NCBI RefSeq assembly: GCF_017487405.1
Contig: NZ_CP062222.1
Location: 186,001-250,000, forward strand
From: Brevundimonas goettingensis
GTDB taxonomy: Bacteria > Pseudomonadota > Alphaproteobacteria > Caulobacterales > Caulobacteraceae
DNA length: 64,000 bases
Direction: 5' to 3'
The notes under the pieces were generated by a model, which was not told where the DNA came from, ran no database searches, and saw nothing but the letters and a program-made list of their open reading frames with translations. The position numbers were made by a program, and so were the translations under genes. Numbering within the stretch: the stretch's first letter is position 1; each line of letters starts with the position of its first letter. Below are positions 36,392-46,285 of this stretch, piece by piece.

Positions 36392-36409
36392 ATAGGAATT
36401 ATATCCTAT
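36392..36409 (-). promoter_or_regulatory. palindrome over the -10 box of the HTH operon
   Basis: ATAGGA-ATTATA-TCCTAT is a perfect inverted repeat (18 bp). On the minus strand its centre reads TATAAT, a perfect -10 hexamer, about 30 bp upstream of the HTH gene. A repressor bound here would block the promoter; the HTH protein itself is the likeliest candidate. Confidence 0.6.
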
Positions 36410-36551
36410 ACGGCGTCAATTTCGGTCATAACCCCAGTCCGGGACCGGAACTGGCGGTGGACGAATATGCGGGTCGGGGAAATCGGCCCGGGGTTACAGG
36501 GCCCCGGCGCGGCGACCGTCCAGGGGCCGAGGCTGCAGGCGAAGAAAAATG

Positions 36552-36608
36552 GAATCGTTGACTCACGAAGGTCGACGCGGATTCGCAAATCAGCCTACGA
36601 TTCGACTC
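36552..36608. promoter_or_regulatory. cluster of five GANTC (CcrM) sites upstream of ctrA
   Basis: GAATC 36552-36556, GACTC 36560-36564, GATTC 36580-36584, GATTC 36599-36603 and GACTC 36604-36608. All five are inside 57 bp, beginning about 180 bp upstream of the ctrA ATG. In Caulobacter a GANTC site in the ctrA P1 promoter links its transcription to the methylation state and GcrA. Confidence 0.75.
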
Positions 36609-36620
36609 AATGAGCGGCCA

Positions 36621-36663
36621 TTAACTGTTCTTAAGGTTTTGACCGGTTAACTCACGAACAAGG
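36621..36663 (+). promoter_or_regulatory. TTAA half-sites and candidate -35 box of ctrA
   Basis: TTAA occurs at 36621, 36631 and 36647, the first pair as TTAAC-N5-TTAAG, close to the CtrA consensus TTAA-N7-TTAA but one base short. A TTGACC hexamer starts at 36639. Such half-sites fit CtrA autoregulation of its own promoter. Confidence 0.5.
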
Positions 36664-36730
36664 TTACCCGGGCGTGTCCAAGACGGGACAGTCGGGTCAT
36701 ATGGTCAAGGTTTGCCTGGAGGGGCAGTGA

Positions 36731-37432
<702 letters not shown>

Positions 37433-37486
37433 GCAGCCTTCGACCCGAAACCAGTAGGCGTCAGGGAAGAAACGGCCTTAAAAATG

Positions 37487-37518
37487 AACGCCCGTCGGAT
37501 CGCTCCGGCGGGCGTTTT
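37487..37518 (+). terminator. rho-independent terminator of ctrA
   Basis: A 12 bp stem (AACGCCCGTCGG / CCGGCGGGCGTT, one G-U pair) is followed by TTTTC. It lies 55 bp after ctrA and ends just before the convergent stop at 37524; A's on its left make it usable in both directions. Confidence 0.85.
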
Positions 37519-37523
37519 CAATT

Positions 37524-38435
37524 TCAGCGTCGGTAGAGCCAGTCCGCGGGCAGGCCGAGGCGGAGGCAGGCCCGGGCGGGTGGGGCCTCCCTGAGCGGCA
37601 GGCGGTCGGCGGCGCGGGCGGCGGCACGGACGATGGGGGTCTGCCAGGACGCCAGGCCGTGCCGCGGCGTCAGCCCGACGATGCGCGCGACCTCGGGCGG
37701 GGTCAGGTCGACGGCGGCGCGGATCAGCAGCGACTGCAGCGGGCGGGCGAGGCCGGGCAGCAGGGGCGCGGCGCGCATGATCTCCAGGAATTCGAACACG
37801 ATGGGGGAGGCGGTCAGTTTCGGCGTCATGGCGTCCAGCTGGGCCTGCCATTCGGCCCGCGAGGACGGGGCGCCGGTCGCGCCGTAGAGGCGGGCAGCGG
37901 GACCGGCCTCGGCCCAGGCCCGGTCGCGCTCCTCGTGCGACAGGGGCCGGGCGAAGCGGTGGAAGGCCTCGATGAAGCCATAGCTGGCCGTGGCCTGGAC
38001 CCAATCGAGCAGTTCCAGATCGTCGGCGGCATAGGTCCGACCGTCGTCGGCCGTGCCGGTGACCCGGGCGTGGCGGCGATTGACGCCCGCGATCATGGCC
38101 TCGGCCTGTGACTGGGCCGCATATACGGTGACCATGGCCGCCAGCCCGGTCCGTTTCAGACGCGGGGCCGGATCGGTGCGGAAGGAGGTGTGATCCCAGA
38201 CACCCGCCCGCACGCGCGGCTCGGCCAGTTCGAGGATCACCGCCGCCACCCCGCCGATGAACAGGGCGATGGGGTTCTTGAAGATCCGCCAGGACACCGA
38301 GTCCGCCCCGATTAGCGCCGGCTCGCCCTTCGGCTCCGAGAAGTCGATCACGGGCAGGCCGTCCGCGCGCAGAAAGCCCCCGGCAGCGGCCTCGACGCGG
38401 CGCTGCAGCGCTTCGGGCAGGGTGATGGCGGTCAT
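37524..38435 (-). CDS. MpaB/Lcp-type oxygenase family protein (DUF2236)
   Basis: A 303-residue protein of the family that includes latex-clearing protein and MpaB oxygenases. Typical segments are RIFKNPIALFIGGVAAVILE, GVWDHTSFRTDPAPRLKRT and LLDWVQATASYGFIEAFHRF, where His residues suited to haem or metal binding occur. Substrate unknown; rubber-like polymers are not implied. It converges with ctrA. The gene ends 5 bases beyond the shared terminator and starts near a run of intergenic GC-rich bases before the xylanase gene. Confidence 0.8.
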   Translation of the reverse strand: MTAITLPEALQRRVEAAAGGFLRADGLPVIDFSEPKGEPALIGADSVSWRIFKNPIALFIGGVAAVILELAEPRVRAGVWDHTSFRTDPAPRLKRTGLAAMVTVYAAQSQAEAMIAGVNRRHARVTGTADDGRTYAADDLELLDWVQATASYGFIEAFHRFARPLSHEERDRAWAEAGPAARLYGATGAPSSRAEWQAQLDAMTPKLTASPIVFEFLEIMRAAPLLPGLARPLQSLLIRAAVDLTPPEVARIVGLTPRHGLASWQTPIVRAAARAADRLPLREAPPARACLRLGLPADWLYRR

Positions 38436-38469
38436 GGAAGGGGAAGGCGCGGGGCTGAGCCCGGTTCCG

Positions 38470-39525
38470 TCAGGCGAAGGCCCCGGTTACCGCCGCATAC
38501 AACGGGGCGGGCTTGCCGGCGGCGTCGAACAGCACGGGCTGGTTCTGGCCGTCGTCGCGCTCGCCCTGACGCAGGAAGCTGTCGGTGTCGCGGGCGCCCC
38601 AGACGGAGAAGGCGAAGCGCTGGCGTTCGGGCACGGCCATGAAGGCTTCGGCCAGTTCGCCGACGCGGGCGGTCTGTTGTTCGATGCGCTGGCTGCGACT
38701 GCGCAGGTCGACGCGTTCGCCGCTGCGGAGCGAGGCGTCCAGTTCGGAGACATGGATCGGCAGGCCGAGCGAGGCGGCGTCGCGGAAGAAGGTGCGGATC
38801 TGGCCGGGAGGAATGCGGATATCGAGGTGGGACTGGCTGCCGATGCCGCCGATGGGCGCGCCCGCCTTCATCAGCCGCTCGGCCAGCTTGAGGAAGGTCG
38901 CGCCCTTCCGGGGCGTGTTTTCCAGATTGTAGTCGTTTAGGAAGAGGACGGCGTTCGGATCGGCGGCGCGCGCCTTGTGAAAGGCGCGGATCATGTATCC
39001 GTCCAGACCCAGCATCCGGCTCCAGTGGCAGTCGCGCAGTTCAGAGCCCTCGTCGGTCACCGGCTCATTGACGACGTCCCAGCTGACCACCTGGCCGCGA
39101 TAGCGTCCGGCGACGATGGCGATGTAGCGGTCGAAGGCGGCGATGAAGCGGGCGCGGTCGAGGCCGGCGAAGGCCTGTTCGCCTTGCGCGTACCAGATCA
39201 GCGTATGGCCGTGCAGGCGCAGGCCGTAGTGGCGCGCGAAGGCGGCGATGGTGTCCGGCCCGTCGAAGCGGAAGCGATCCGGGCTGTCGGCGAGAATGTA
39301 TTCCATCTTCATCTCCCACTCGGGCGTGAGCTGGGAGAAGTGGGTGGTGACCAACTGGACCCAGGCCGGGTCGTCGAACTGGGGGCTCTTGGCGCAGACG
39401 CCCATGGGGAAGGGGGCCAGCGACTTCAGAGGGCGCGCGGGGGGAACGGACGGTTCCGCCGAGGCCGCGCGTTTGCAGGCGACGAGGGCGAGCGGCAGCG
39501 CGAGGAGGGCGCGCCGGTCCAGCAT
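38470..39525 (-). CDS. GH10 endo-1,4-beta-xylanase, lipoprotein
   Basis: A 351-residue GH10 glycosidase. The N-terminus MLDRRALLALPLALVACKR is a lipoprotein signal (lipobox LVAC) with a twin-Arg pair. GH10 features in order: FSQLTPEWEMKMEYI, RLHGHTLIWYAQ, the acid/base Glu in WDVVNEPVTD and the nucleophile Glu in LPIHVSELDASL. Such enzymes cut xylan backbones outside the cell. Its ATG overlaps the TGA of fliJ by one base, so it is translated in coupling with a flagellar gene, an odd pairing for a hydrolase. No other carbohydrate gene is close. Confidence 0.9.
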   Translation of the reverse strand: MLDRRALLALPLALVACKRAASAEPSVPPARPLKSLAPFPMGVCAKSPQFDDPAWVQLVTTHFSQLTPEWEMKMEYILADSPDRFRFDGPDTIAAFARHYGLRLHGHTLIWYAQGEQAFAGLDRARFIAAFDRYIAIVAGRYRGQVVSWDVVNEPVTDEGSELRDCHWSRMLGLDGYMIRAFHKARAADPNAVLFLNDYNLENTPRKGATFLKLAERLMKAGAPIGGIGSQSHLDIRIPPGQIRTFFRDAASLGLPIHVSELDASLRSGERVDLRSRSQRIEQQTARVGELAEAFMAVPERQRFAFSVWGARDTDSFLRQGERDDGQNQPVLFDAAGKPAPLYAAVTGAFA

Positions 39526-39935
39526 CAGCTCACGCGGCGGCGCAGGCCCATTTCGTCGAAGGCGGCGGTCTCGCGCTTGCCGGCGGCGATGATGGCGTTC
39601 AGTCGGGTCATTTCGGCGACGTGTTCGAACTTCTTGAGCTCGCCGAACGCGTCGGTCAGGGCGTCGCGGGCGCCGGCTTCCTCGCCCTCGAGAGTGGTGA
39701 GATCGGCCTCGGCCAAACCTTTGCGGGCCTTCCAGCCGTTCAGATAGGCGCCGAGCAGCATATTGGCGTTGGCGTCCGCACGGGCGCGTTCGCGCTCTAC
39801 CTCGACCTCGGCGTCCAGCACGGCCAGACGCATCTCGGCGGAAGCCTTGCGCGCCGTAATCTCGGCGAGACGCTTCTGCAGGGTCTCGACCTCGTAGTTC
39901 GAGATACGGATCAGCGAATGGGCCCAGGCGGTCAT
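39525..39935 (-). CDS. fliJ: flagellar export chaperone FliJ
   Basis: A 136-residue, highly charged coiled-coil protein (ISNYEVETLQKRLAEITARK) of the usual FliJ length. FliJ binds the FliI-FliH ATPase ring and recruits export chaperones to the flagellar type III secretion gate. It lies 24 bp after fliI on the same strand, forming the classic fliI-fliJ pair. Confidence 0.87.
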   Translation of the reverse strand: MTAWAHSLIRISNYEVETLQKRLAEITARKASAEMRLAVLDAEVEVERERARADANANMLLGAYLNGWKARKGLAEADLTTLEGEEAGARDALTDAFGELKKFEHVAEMTRLNAIIAAGKRETAAFDEMGLRRRVS

Positions 39936-39959
39936 AAGAGGTTCTCCGATAGGCGCAGG

Positions 39960-41306
39960 TTACTGCACCATCCCCTGGTTCAGGATTGCCTCCAGGCGGG
40001 TAAAGGAATCGGTAAGACGCGTGGCGTCGTCCTTGTCCTGGCCCAGAAAAGCCTCGAGCGCGGGGTTCAGGGCGATTGCCCTGTCCGTGATGGGATCGGC
40101 CCCTGCGCGGTAGGCGCCGATCTTGATCAGCTCCTCCATCGAGGAATAGGCCGACAGACACTGGCGGGCGCGGCGGTTCAACTCGCGCTCGGGCGGGGTC
40201 TGGCAGCCGGGCAGGGTCCGGCTGACGGATTTCAGCACGTCGATGGCCGGGAAGCGGCCGCGCTCGGCGATCTTGCGGTCCATGACGATGTGGCCGTCCA
40301 GAATACCGCGAACGGCGTCGGCGATGGGTTCGTCATGGTCGCCGCCGTCGACGAGGACGGTGAACAGGGCGGTGATCGGCCCCGCCGTCGTGCCGTCGGG
40401 ACGGATCGGCCCGGGGCCGGCGCGCTCGAGCAGCTTGGGCAGTTCGGTGAAGACGGTCGGCGTATAGCCCTTGGTGGTCGGGGGCTCGCCGGCGGCCAGA
40501 CCGATCTCGCGCTGGGCCATGGCGAAGCGGGTGACCGAGTCCATCAGGCACAGGACCTCCAGATCCTGATCCCGGAAATATTCGGCGATGGCCAGGGTCA
40601 TATAGGCCGACTGGCGCCGCTTCAGGGCCGGCTCGTCGGAGGTGGCGACCACGACGACGGCGCGGCGCAGGCCTTCTTCGCCCAAGGTTTCTTCAATGAA
40701 TTCGCGGACTTCCCGGCCCCGTTCGCCGATCAGACCGACGACGACCACGTCGCAGGTGGCCTGTTTGGCCAGCATGGACAGGAGCACCGACTTGCCGACG
40801 CCCGAACCGGCGAAGATGCCCAGACGCTGGCCCCGGCAGGTGGTGGTGAAGACGTCCATGGAGCGGACGCCAAGATCCAAACGCTCGCCCACCCGGCCGC
40901 GCGAATGGGCCGGCGGCGGCGAGGCGCGCAGGGGATAGGGGGCGGGCCCTTGAGGCAGGAGACCCTTGCCGTCGATGGGGTTTCCGAAGGCGTCGATGAT
41001 GCGGCCGAGCCAGGCCGTGGTCGGCCTGACCGAGGCCTGTTCACCGATGATGCGGATGTCAGCGCCGGGGGCCACGCCCTCGACCGGACCGAAGGGCATA
41101 AGAAGCGCCTTGGAGTCACGGAAGCCCACGACCTCGGCGGGCAGGGCGGTGGCGCCGCGTCGCACGATCTCGGCCCGGGCCCCGACGGCCAGACGCGACA
41201 GACCGCCCCGCGCCTCGATCAGCAGGCCGCTAACACCGGCGACCTTTCCGGTCACGACCAGCGGGTCGATGGCTTCGACGGCGGCGACGAGATTGCGCAA
41301 ATTCAC
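39960..41306 (-). CDS. fliI: flagellum-specific ATP synthase FliI
   Basis: A 448-residue FliI of normal length. The beta-barrel N-terminus is followed by the P-loop in [18 protein letters not shown], Walker B near [20 protein letters not shown] and a family-type [18 protein letters not shown] near the C-terminus. FliI powers export of flagellar axial proteins. Two TTAACCAT half-sites in inverted order precede it; fliJ follows. Confidence 0.95.
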   Translation of the reverse strand: MNLRNLVAAVEAIDPLVVTGKVAGVSGLLIEARGGLSRLAVGARAEIVRRGATALPAEVVGFRDSKALLMPFGPVEGVAPGADIRIIGEQASVRPTTAWLGRIIDAFGNPIDGKGLLPQGPAPYPLRASPPPAHSRGRVGERLDLGVRSMDVFTTTCRGQRLGIFAGSGVGKSVLLSMLAKQATCDVVVVGLIGERGREVREFIEETLGEEGLRRAVVVVATSDEPALKRRQSAYMTLAIAEYFRDQDLEVLCLMDSVTRFAMAQREIGLAAGEPPTTKGYTPTVFTELPKLLERAGPGPIRPDGTTAGPITALFTVLVDGGDHDEPIADAVRGILDGHIVMDRKIAERGRFPAIDVLKSVSRTLPGCQTPPERELNRRARQCLSAYSSMEELIKIGAYRAGADPITDRAIALNPALEAFLGQDKDDATRLTDSFTRLEAILNQGMVQ

Positions 41307-41321
41307 ACCCGGAGACTGGCG

Positions 41322-41347
41322 TTAACCATTTGCGGGATCATGGTTAA
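41322..41347 (-). promoter_or_regulatory. CtrA-type inverted half-sites upstream of fliI
   Basis: TTAACCAT at 41322-41329 and its exact reverse ATGGTTAA at 41340-41347 form a dyad with a 10 bp spacer, 16-41 bp upstream of the fliI ATG. TTAACCAT is the half-site CtrA prefers, though the direct TTAA-N7-TTAA form is absent. Confidence 0.65.
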
Positions 41348-41387
41348 CGAGGGGTGAAGTCGGGGCCGATCCGCTGGGGGCTATAAC

Positions 41388-42362
41388 CTATTTCAGGGTC
41401 TCCTCGAAGAAGCGGACCACCTGGGCGTTCAGGTCGTGGTGGAAGGCGGCGCGGTCGAAGCCGGGGGCGGAGCGGCACAGGTCGGGCAGTTCGGCCGCCA
41501 TGCCCGCGCTGCAGGGCGTCAGGAAGTCGTAGTGCATGGCGTCTTCCACGCGATGGTATTCGGGCCGGGCGCCCAGACGGTCCCGGATCGGTTCGACGTT
41601 GAACGGGGCGGGCAGGATTTCATCGCCGGCGGCCTGCCATAGCTGAACCGGGATATGGACCGACGCGAGGCTGGCGTCGGTAAAGGAGAAGCCGAGCGCC
41701 GGGGCGGCGATGACGGCGGCCCTGATCCGGTCGTCGCGCGCCTCGGGCCGCCAGGTCGAGGCATCGATCCCCTGCATGGCCAGCAGGCGGCAGGCGAAGA
41801 AGTCCGGATGGGCGGTGCAGTGATCCCGGATGGCGAGGGCGTCGGACACTCCGCCGATGGCCGAAGTCACGGTGAAACCGCCCGCCGAGAAGCCGAAGGC
41901 TCCGATGCGGGTCGGATCGATAGCGACCGGCCCCGACCAGTCGCGGGTCATATAGTCGATCAGCCGGCTGAGCTGGGGCGCGCGCATGGTCAGCTGGGTC
42001 GAGCGGCTCTGGTCGCGGAAATTATCGCCCGGATGGGTGAGGGCGGCGACGACGAAACCGGCGTCGGCGAGGGCGCGGGCCGTGTCGGGATGACCACGAT
42101 ACCAGCCGCCGTTGCCGTGGGAGATGACGATCAGAGGCGAGGGCGCGCCGTCGGCGGGCGGGGCGGGCAGCCAGACTCCCGCCTCGATGGGGCCGTCGGG
42201 ACCACCGGGAAAGGCGAAGGCCTGGTCGGGGGCAAGTCGCTCGGCCTGGGCGTGGGCCGACAGGGGCAGGCCCGCGATCACGGCCAGAAGGATGACGGCG
42301 AACAGGAGGAAGCCGGCGAGGCAGGCGAGGCGCGTGCGGGGCGAGGGAACGGGTTGCGGCAT
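41388..42362 (-). CDS. secreted alpha/beta hydrolase (dienelactone/PAF-acetylhydrolase-like)
   Basis: A 324-residue protein from ATG at 42362 with a signal anchor (RLACLAGFLLFAVILLAVIA). The oxyanion region is LIVISHGNGGWYRGH, the nucleophile elbow GAFGFSAGGFT, and the late catalytic His in DAMHYDFLTP. Four or more Cys (DHCTAH, FFACRLL, LTPCSAG, DLCRSA) could form disulfides in the periplasm. Substrate unknown. It diverges from the LytTR regulator gene across 138 bp containing repeats that may bind that regulator. Confidence 0.82.
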   Translation of the reverse strand: MPQPVPSPRTRLACLAGFLLFAVILLAVIAGLPLSAHAQAERLAPDQAFAFPGGPDGPIEAGVWLPAPPADGAPSPLIVISHGNGGWYRGHPDTARALADAGFVVAALTHPGDNFRDQSRSTQLTMRAPQLSRLIDYMTRDWSGPVAIDPTRIGAFGFSAGGFTVTSAIGGVSDALAIRDHCTAHPDFFACRLLAMQGIDASTWRPEARDDRIRAAVIAAPALGFSFTDASLASVHIPVQLWQAAGDEILPAPFNVEPIRDRLGARPEYHRVEDAMHYDFLTPCSAGMAAELPDLCRSAPGFDRAAFHHDLNAQVVRFFEETLK

Positions 42363-42426
42363 GGTCGGTTCCGGGGTTGGGGGTCGCCCCCTGTTCCGGC
42401 GTCCTTTGGCGGGCCGCCAGCGGCGT

Positions 42427-42472
42427 TTCGCCAATGGGCGAACGGGTGCGCGGTTCGGCGAATGGTTTCGCC
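42427..42472. promoter_or_regulatory. 20 bp-phased repeats between hydrolase and LytTR gene
   Basis: GGCGAA at 42437 and again at 42457 (20 bp apart) and TTCGCC at 42427 and 42467 form two inverted repeats, TTCGCC-AATG-GGCGAA and GGCGAA-TGGT-TTCGCC. Phased direct repeats of this spacing suit LytTR dimers. Confidence 0.55.
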
Positions 42473-42500
42473 GGCACAGAGCGCGGCTATAAGAGGCGGG

Positions 42501-43274
42501 ATGACGCGACCGATGCCTGAGGGATTGAATACGCCGCGGGCCTGGGCCGTGGATCTGGCCGCCTGTGCGGCGACCGGCGTGGTGCTGGGGGTGGTCGGGC
42601 CGTTCGGGAGTTTCTTCAACGACGTCCTGCCGGTACGGATCCTCTACTGGACCCTGGTCTTCGTGATGAGCGGGGCGGTCTTCGGCGCCGCCATCCGGTG
42701 GCTCTGGCCACACGCCCGTCGGGTACGGCTTCCGTTGTGGCTCTGGCTGCCGGTGCTGGTCGGCGTGGGCAGTCTGCCGCTGACGGTCGTCAGCCGACTG
42801 ATCGCCATGGGTTTCTGGCCCGGCATCCGTCACGCCGTGGGTTGGGTCGAGTGGTACGGTCAGTCGGTCCTGATCGGTCTGATCTATGTCGGCCTCTATG
42901 CGGTGTTGCGCATGCGGATGGCGGCCCCGGCTGCGCTTGAAGACAAGGGCGAGCCGGTCATCCTGCGACGCCTGCCGGGCCGGCTGGGCCGCGACGTGAT
43001 CTGTTTGCAGATGGAGGACCACTATGTGCGGCTGCATACCGCCGAGGGTTCGACCCTGGTGTTGATGCCGCTCGGCAAGGCCATGGCCGAGGTCGGCGAT
43101 CTGGAGGGCATGCAGGTGCACCGCTCCTGGTGGGTGGCGCGCCGGGCGGTCGAGGGGGTGGTCGAGGACGGCCGCAACCTGCGCCTGAAGCTGAAGGCGG
43201 GTCTGGAGGCGCCGGTGTCGCGCGCCCATGTGGCGCGGCTGAAGGCGGCGGGCTGGTTGCCTGATCGCGACTGA
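42501..43274 (+). CDS. LytTR-domain DNA-binding protein with membrane N-terminus
   Basis: A 257-residue protein. The first 140 residues have four membrane helices (about 15-35, 45-65, 78-98, 115-137). The C-terminal 100 residues form a LytTR domain (ICLQMEDHYVRLHTAEGSTL and VHRSWWVARRAVEGV), which binds DNA as a beta-sheet module. It is not a receiver-linked response regulator: no phosphoacceptor is present, so the membrane part probably senses a signal directly. Likely target: the divergent hydrolase gene, and its own promoter. Confidence 0.85.
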   Translation: MTRPMPEGLNTPRAWAVDLAACAATGVVLGVVGPFGSFFNDVLPVRILYWTLVFVMSGAVFGAAIRWLWPHARRVRLPLWLWLPVLVGVGSLPLTVVSRLIAMGFWPGIRHAVGWVEWYGQSVLIGLIYVGLYAVLRMRMAAPAALEDKGEPVILRRLPGRLGRDVICLQMEDHYVRLHTAEGSTLVLMPLGKAMAEVGDLEGMQVHRSWWVARRAVEGVVEDGRNLRLKLKAGLEAPVSRAHVARLKAAGWLPDRD

Positions 43275-43380
43275 CGCCACACGAAATCTCGCATGGCGGC
43301 GATCAGAAATCGCTTAGCTGCGCTTTGCGATCGGCGTATGCGGCCTATCTGAAGACGACCTTGCACGACGGAGACGCCCA

Positions 43381-44355
<975 letters not shown>

Positions 44356-44417
44356 TCCGGCGCTCCTGATCGGGGCGTCACCAGCGGTTAACCGGCGCGG
44401 CCTAGAGTCCTCCGACC

Positions 44418-45635
44418 ATGTCCGATCCTGCGGTCATTCCTGAGGGCGAAGCGCCGCAGCCGGCGGTCAGGGCGCGTCACGCCCTGCTCAAGCGGCTGGC
44501 CGACGTCGTGTCTTTGCCCGCCAGCCGGATCAATGCCTTCGAGCGCGCGGTGACCGGCGACCTGCTGGTCGACATGCTGAGGCTGGCCGAGCCGCGCGAG
44601 CGTAGGCGCGTCGCCGAACGGCTGGCGCCACTGTCGGAACTGCCCAACAGCCTGGCGCGGATGCTGCTGCGCGACGACCCGGCCATCGCCGGCCTGCTGA
44701 TCGAACAGTGCGCCTCGCTGACCGACGCGGATCTGGTGGCCTGCGCCCGCGACGCCGGGCCGGAGCACCGCTTCCTGATCGCCAGCCGTCGTGGCATCTC
44801 CGAAGTGATCGCCGAAACCCTGGTCGGGTTCGAGGAGGCGGCGGTGATCGAGGGCCTGCTGCGCAACACCACCGCGCGGCTGTCGCAGAGCGCGGTGGAG
44901 AGCATCGTCAGCCTGAGCCGCCAGAACCCCGGCCTGTGCGCCCACCTGCTGCGCCGCCCGGAGCTGCGGCCGTCTGGGGCCTATGTGATGTTCTGGTGGT
45001 GCGGAGCGGAGGATCGCAAGACCATCCTCCAGCGCTTCGCCGTGTCGCGCGAGGTCATGCAGGAGGTGGTCGAGGACGTCTTCGCCATGGCCGCAGAGGA
45101 GGGCTGGGCGGACCCGGTGTCGCGCAAGGCCCTGCAGTTCATCGAGCGCCGCCAGCGCAACCGCGCCGCCATCGCCAAGTCGCCCTATGACAGCCTGGAG
45201 CAGGCGGTCGCCGTCGCCGGGCAGAACGGGCTGACCCGTGAGGTCGCCTCCGAAATCGCCTATCTGGCCGGGATCAAACCCCTGACCGGCGCCAAGATCC
45301 TGGGTGACGTCGGCGGCGAGCCTCTGGCCATTTTGTGCAAGGCGACGGGCCTGTCCCGGATCGACCTGCTCAACCTGTGGCGCTCGATGCGGCGGCCGGA
45401 GACGACGGTCGAAGGCGCGATCGATCCGGCGTGGGAACGCGTCTGCATTACCTTCGAGATGCTGGCTGTCGACCGGGCACAGACGGTTTTGCGTTACTGG
45501 AACTGGTCGCTGTCCTCGGCCCTGACGCCCGCACTGCTGAAAGCGATCCGCGAGGGGGAGAATGAAACCCTCGATGAATATTCAGCGCCCGAGCGCGCCG
45601 CGATGATGGCGTTGGCGGAGAACTTCGGCCGATAG
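44418..45635 (+). CDS. DUF2336 domain protein (first of two)
   Basis: A 405-residue helical protein of the DUF2336 family (LKRLADVVSLPASRINAFER, then ISEVIAETLVGFEEAAVIEG). The family is common in Caulobacterales and Rhizobiales and its function is unknown; heat-repeat-like helices suggest a protein-interaction scaffold. TTAACC and a GAGTC site lie just upstream. It is read in the same direction as cysK and mucR. Confidence 0.83.
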   Translation: MSDPAVIPEGEAPQPAVRARHALLKRLADVVSLPASRINAFERAVTGDLLVDMLRLAEPRERRRVAERLAPLSELPNSLARMLLRDDPAIAGLLIEQCASLTDADLVACARDAGPEHRFLIASRRGISEVIAETLVGFEEAAVIEGLLRNTTARLSQSAVESIVSLSRQNPGLCAHLLRRPELRPSGAYVMFWWCGAEDRKTILQRFAVSREVMQEVVEDVFAMAAEEGWADPVSRKALQFIERRQRNRAAIAKSPYDSLEQAVAVAGQNGLTREVASEIAYLAGIKPLTGAKILGDVGGEPLAILCKATGLSRIDLLNLWRSMRRPETTVEGAIDPAWERVCITFEMLAVDRAQTVLRYWNWSLSSALTPALLKAIREGENETLDEYSAPERAAMMALAENFGR

Positions 45636-45720
45636 TGTGAACTGGCCGTTTCTGGGCCGCAACACTGGAAAACCCCGCGCCCTCCCCATAGATGCGGCAT
45701 CCATTGCTTTCGCCGGCGAA

Positions 45721-45769
45721 CGTCAGTATTGGCGGAATCGCAATTTGTGTGGCGACGTCAGTCGTCAGT
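45721..45769 (+). repeat. three CGTCAGT heptamers upstream of mucR
   Basis: CGTCAGT occurs at 45721-45727, 45756-45762 and 45763-45769, the last two in tandem, within 61 bp of the mucR start. A GAATC (GANTC) site at 45735 lies between. Possible regulator binding sites. Confidence 0.5.
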
Positions 45770-45781
45770 GGGGATTAGCAA

Positions 45782-46222
45782 GTGGAAACGCCAATGGACG
45801 ACAAGACCGAACTTCTGGAAATGACCGCTGACATCGTGTCGGCCTATGTCGGCAACAACAGTGTGGCGGCCAATGACCTGCCCGCGCTGATCGCCAACAT
45901 CCATGCCGCGCTTTCGACCGTCTCGACCGGCGTGGTCGAGGTCGAGCCCGAGCCCAAGGAACCTGCGGTTCCGGTTCGCAAGTCCATCAGCCCGGACTTC
46001 CTGATCTGTCTGGAAGACGGCCGCAAGTTCAAGTCGCTGAAGCGTCATCTGCGCACCAAGTACGACATGAGCCCGGAAGAATACCGGTCCAAGTGGAATC
46101 TGCCCAAGGACTATCCGATGGTTGCGCCCAACTACGCCAAGGCGCGTTCGGACCTGGCCAAGCAGATGGGTCTGGGCCAGGGCGGCCGTAAGCCGGCCCG
46201 CGCGACACGCGGCAAGAAGTAG
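45782..46222 (+). CDS. mucR: MucR family transcriptional regulator
   Basis: A 146-residue MucR/Ros zinc-finger protein (start at 45794 is possible, MDDKTELL). The C-terminal core reads [20 protein letters not shown] then [15 protein letters not shown] and [20 protein letters not shown]. The finger holds one Cys (C76) and His H89 at the usual places but Glu-Asp where a second Cys would be, as in other alphaproteobacterial MucR. It is a nucleoid-like repressor; in Caulobacter MucR works with SciP against CtrA targets. A good terminator follows. Confidence 0.92.
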   Translation: METPMDDKTELLEMTADIVSAYVGNNSVAANDLPALIANIHAALSTVSTGVVEVEPEPKEPAVPVRKSISPDFLICLEDGRKFKSLKRHLRTKYDMSPEEYRSKWNLPKDYPMVAPNYAKARSDLAKQMGLGQGGRKPARATRGKK

Positions 46223-46245
46223 TCCGTCAGAGTTTCTGATCGAAG

Positions 46246-46275
46246 CGCCCGCTTCCGAAAGGAGGCGGGCGTTTT
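46246..46275 (+). terminator. rho-independent terminator of mucR
   Basis: An 11 bp stem (CGCCCGCTTCC / GGAGGCGGGCG, one G-U pair) with a GAAA tetraloop is followed by TTTTC. It is 24 bp past the mucR stop and just before the convergent DUF2336 stop. Confidence 0.88.
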
Positions 46276-46285
46276 CGTTTCTGGA

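Noticed and set aside
36621..36634. A full CtrA box before ctrA
   Set aside because: The two TTAA are spaced by six bases, not seven, so it is kept only as half-sites.
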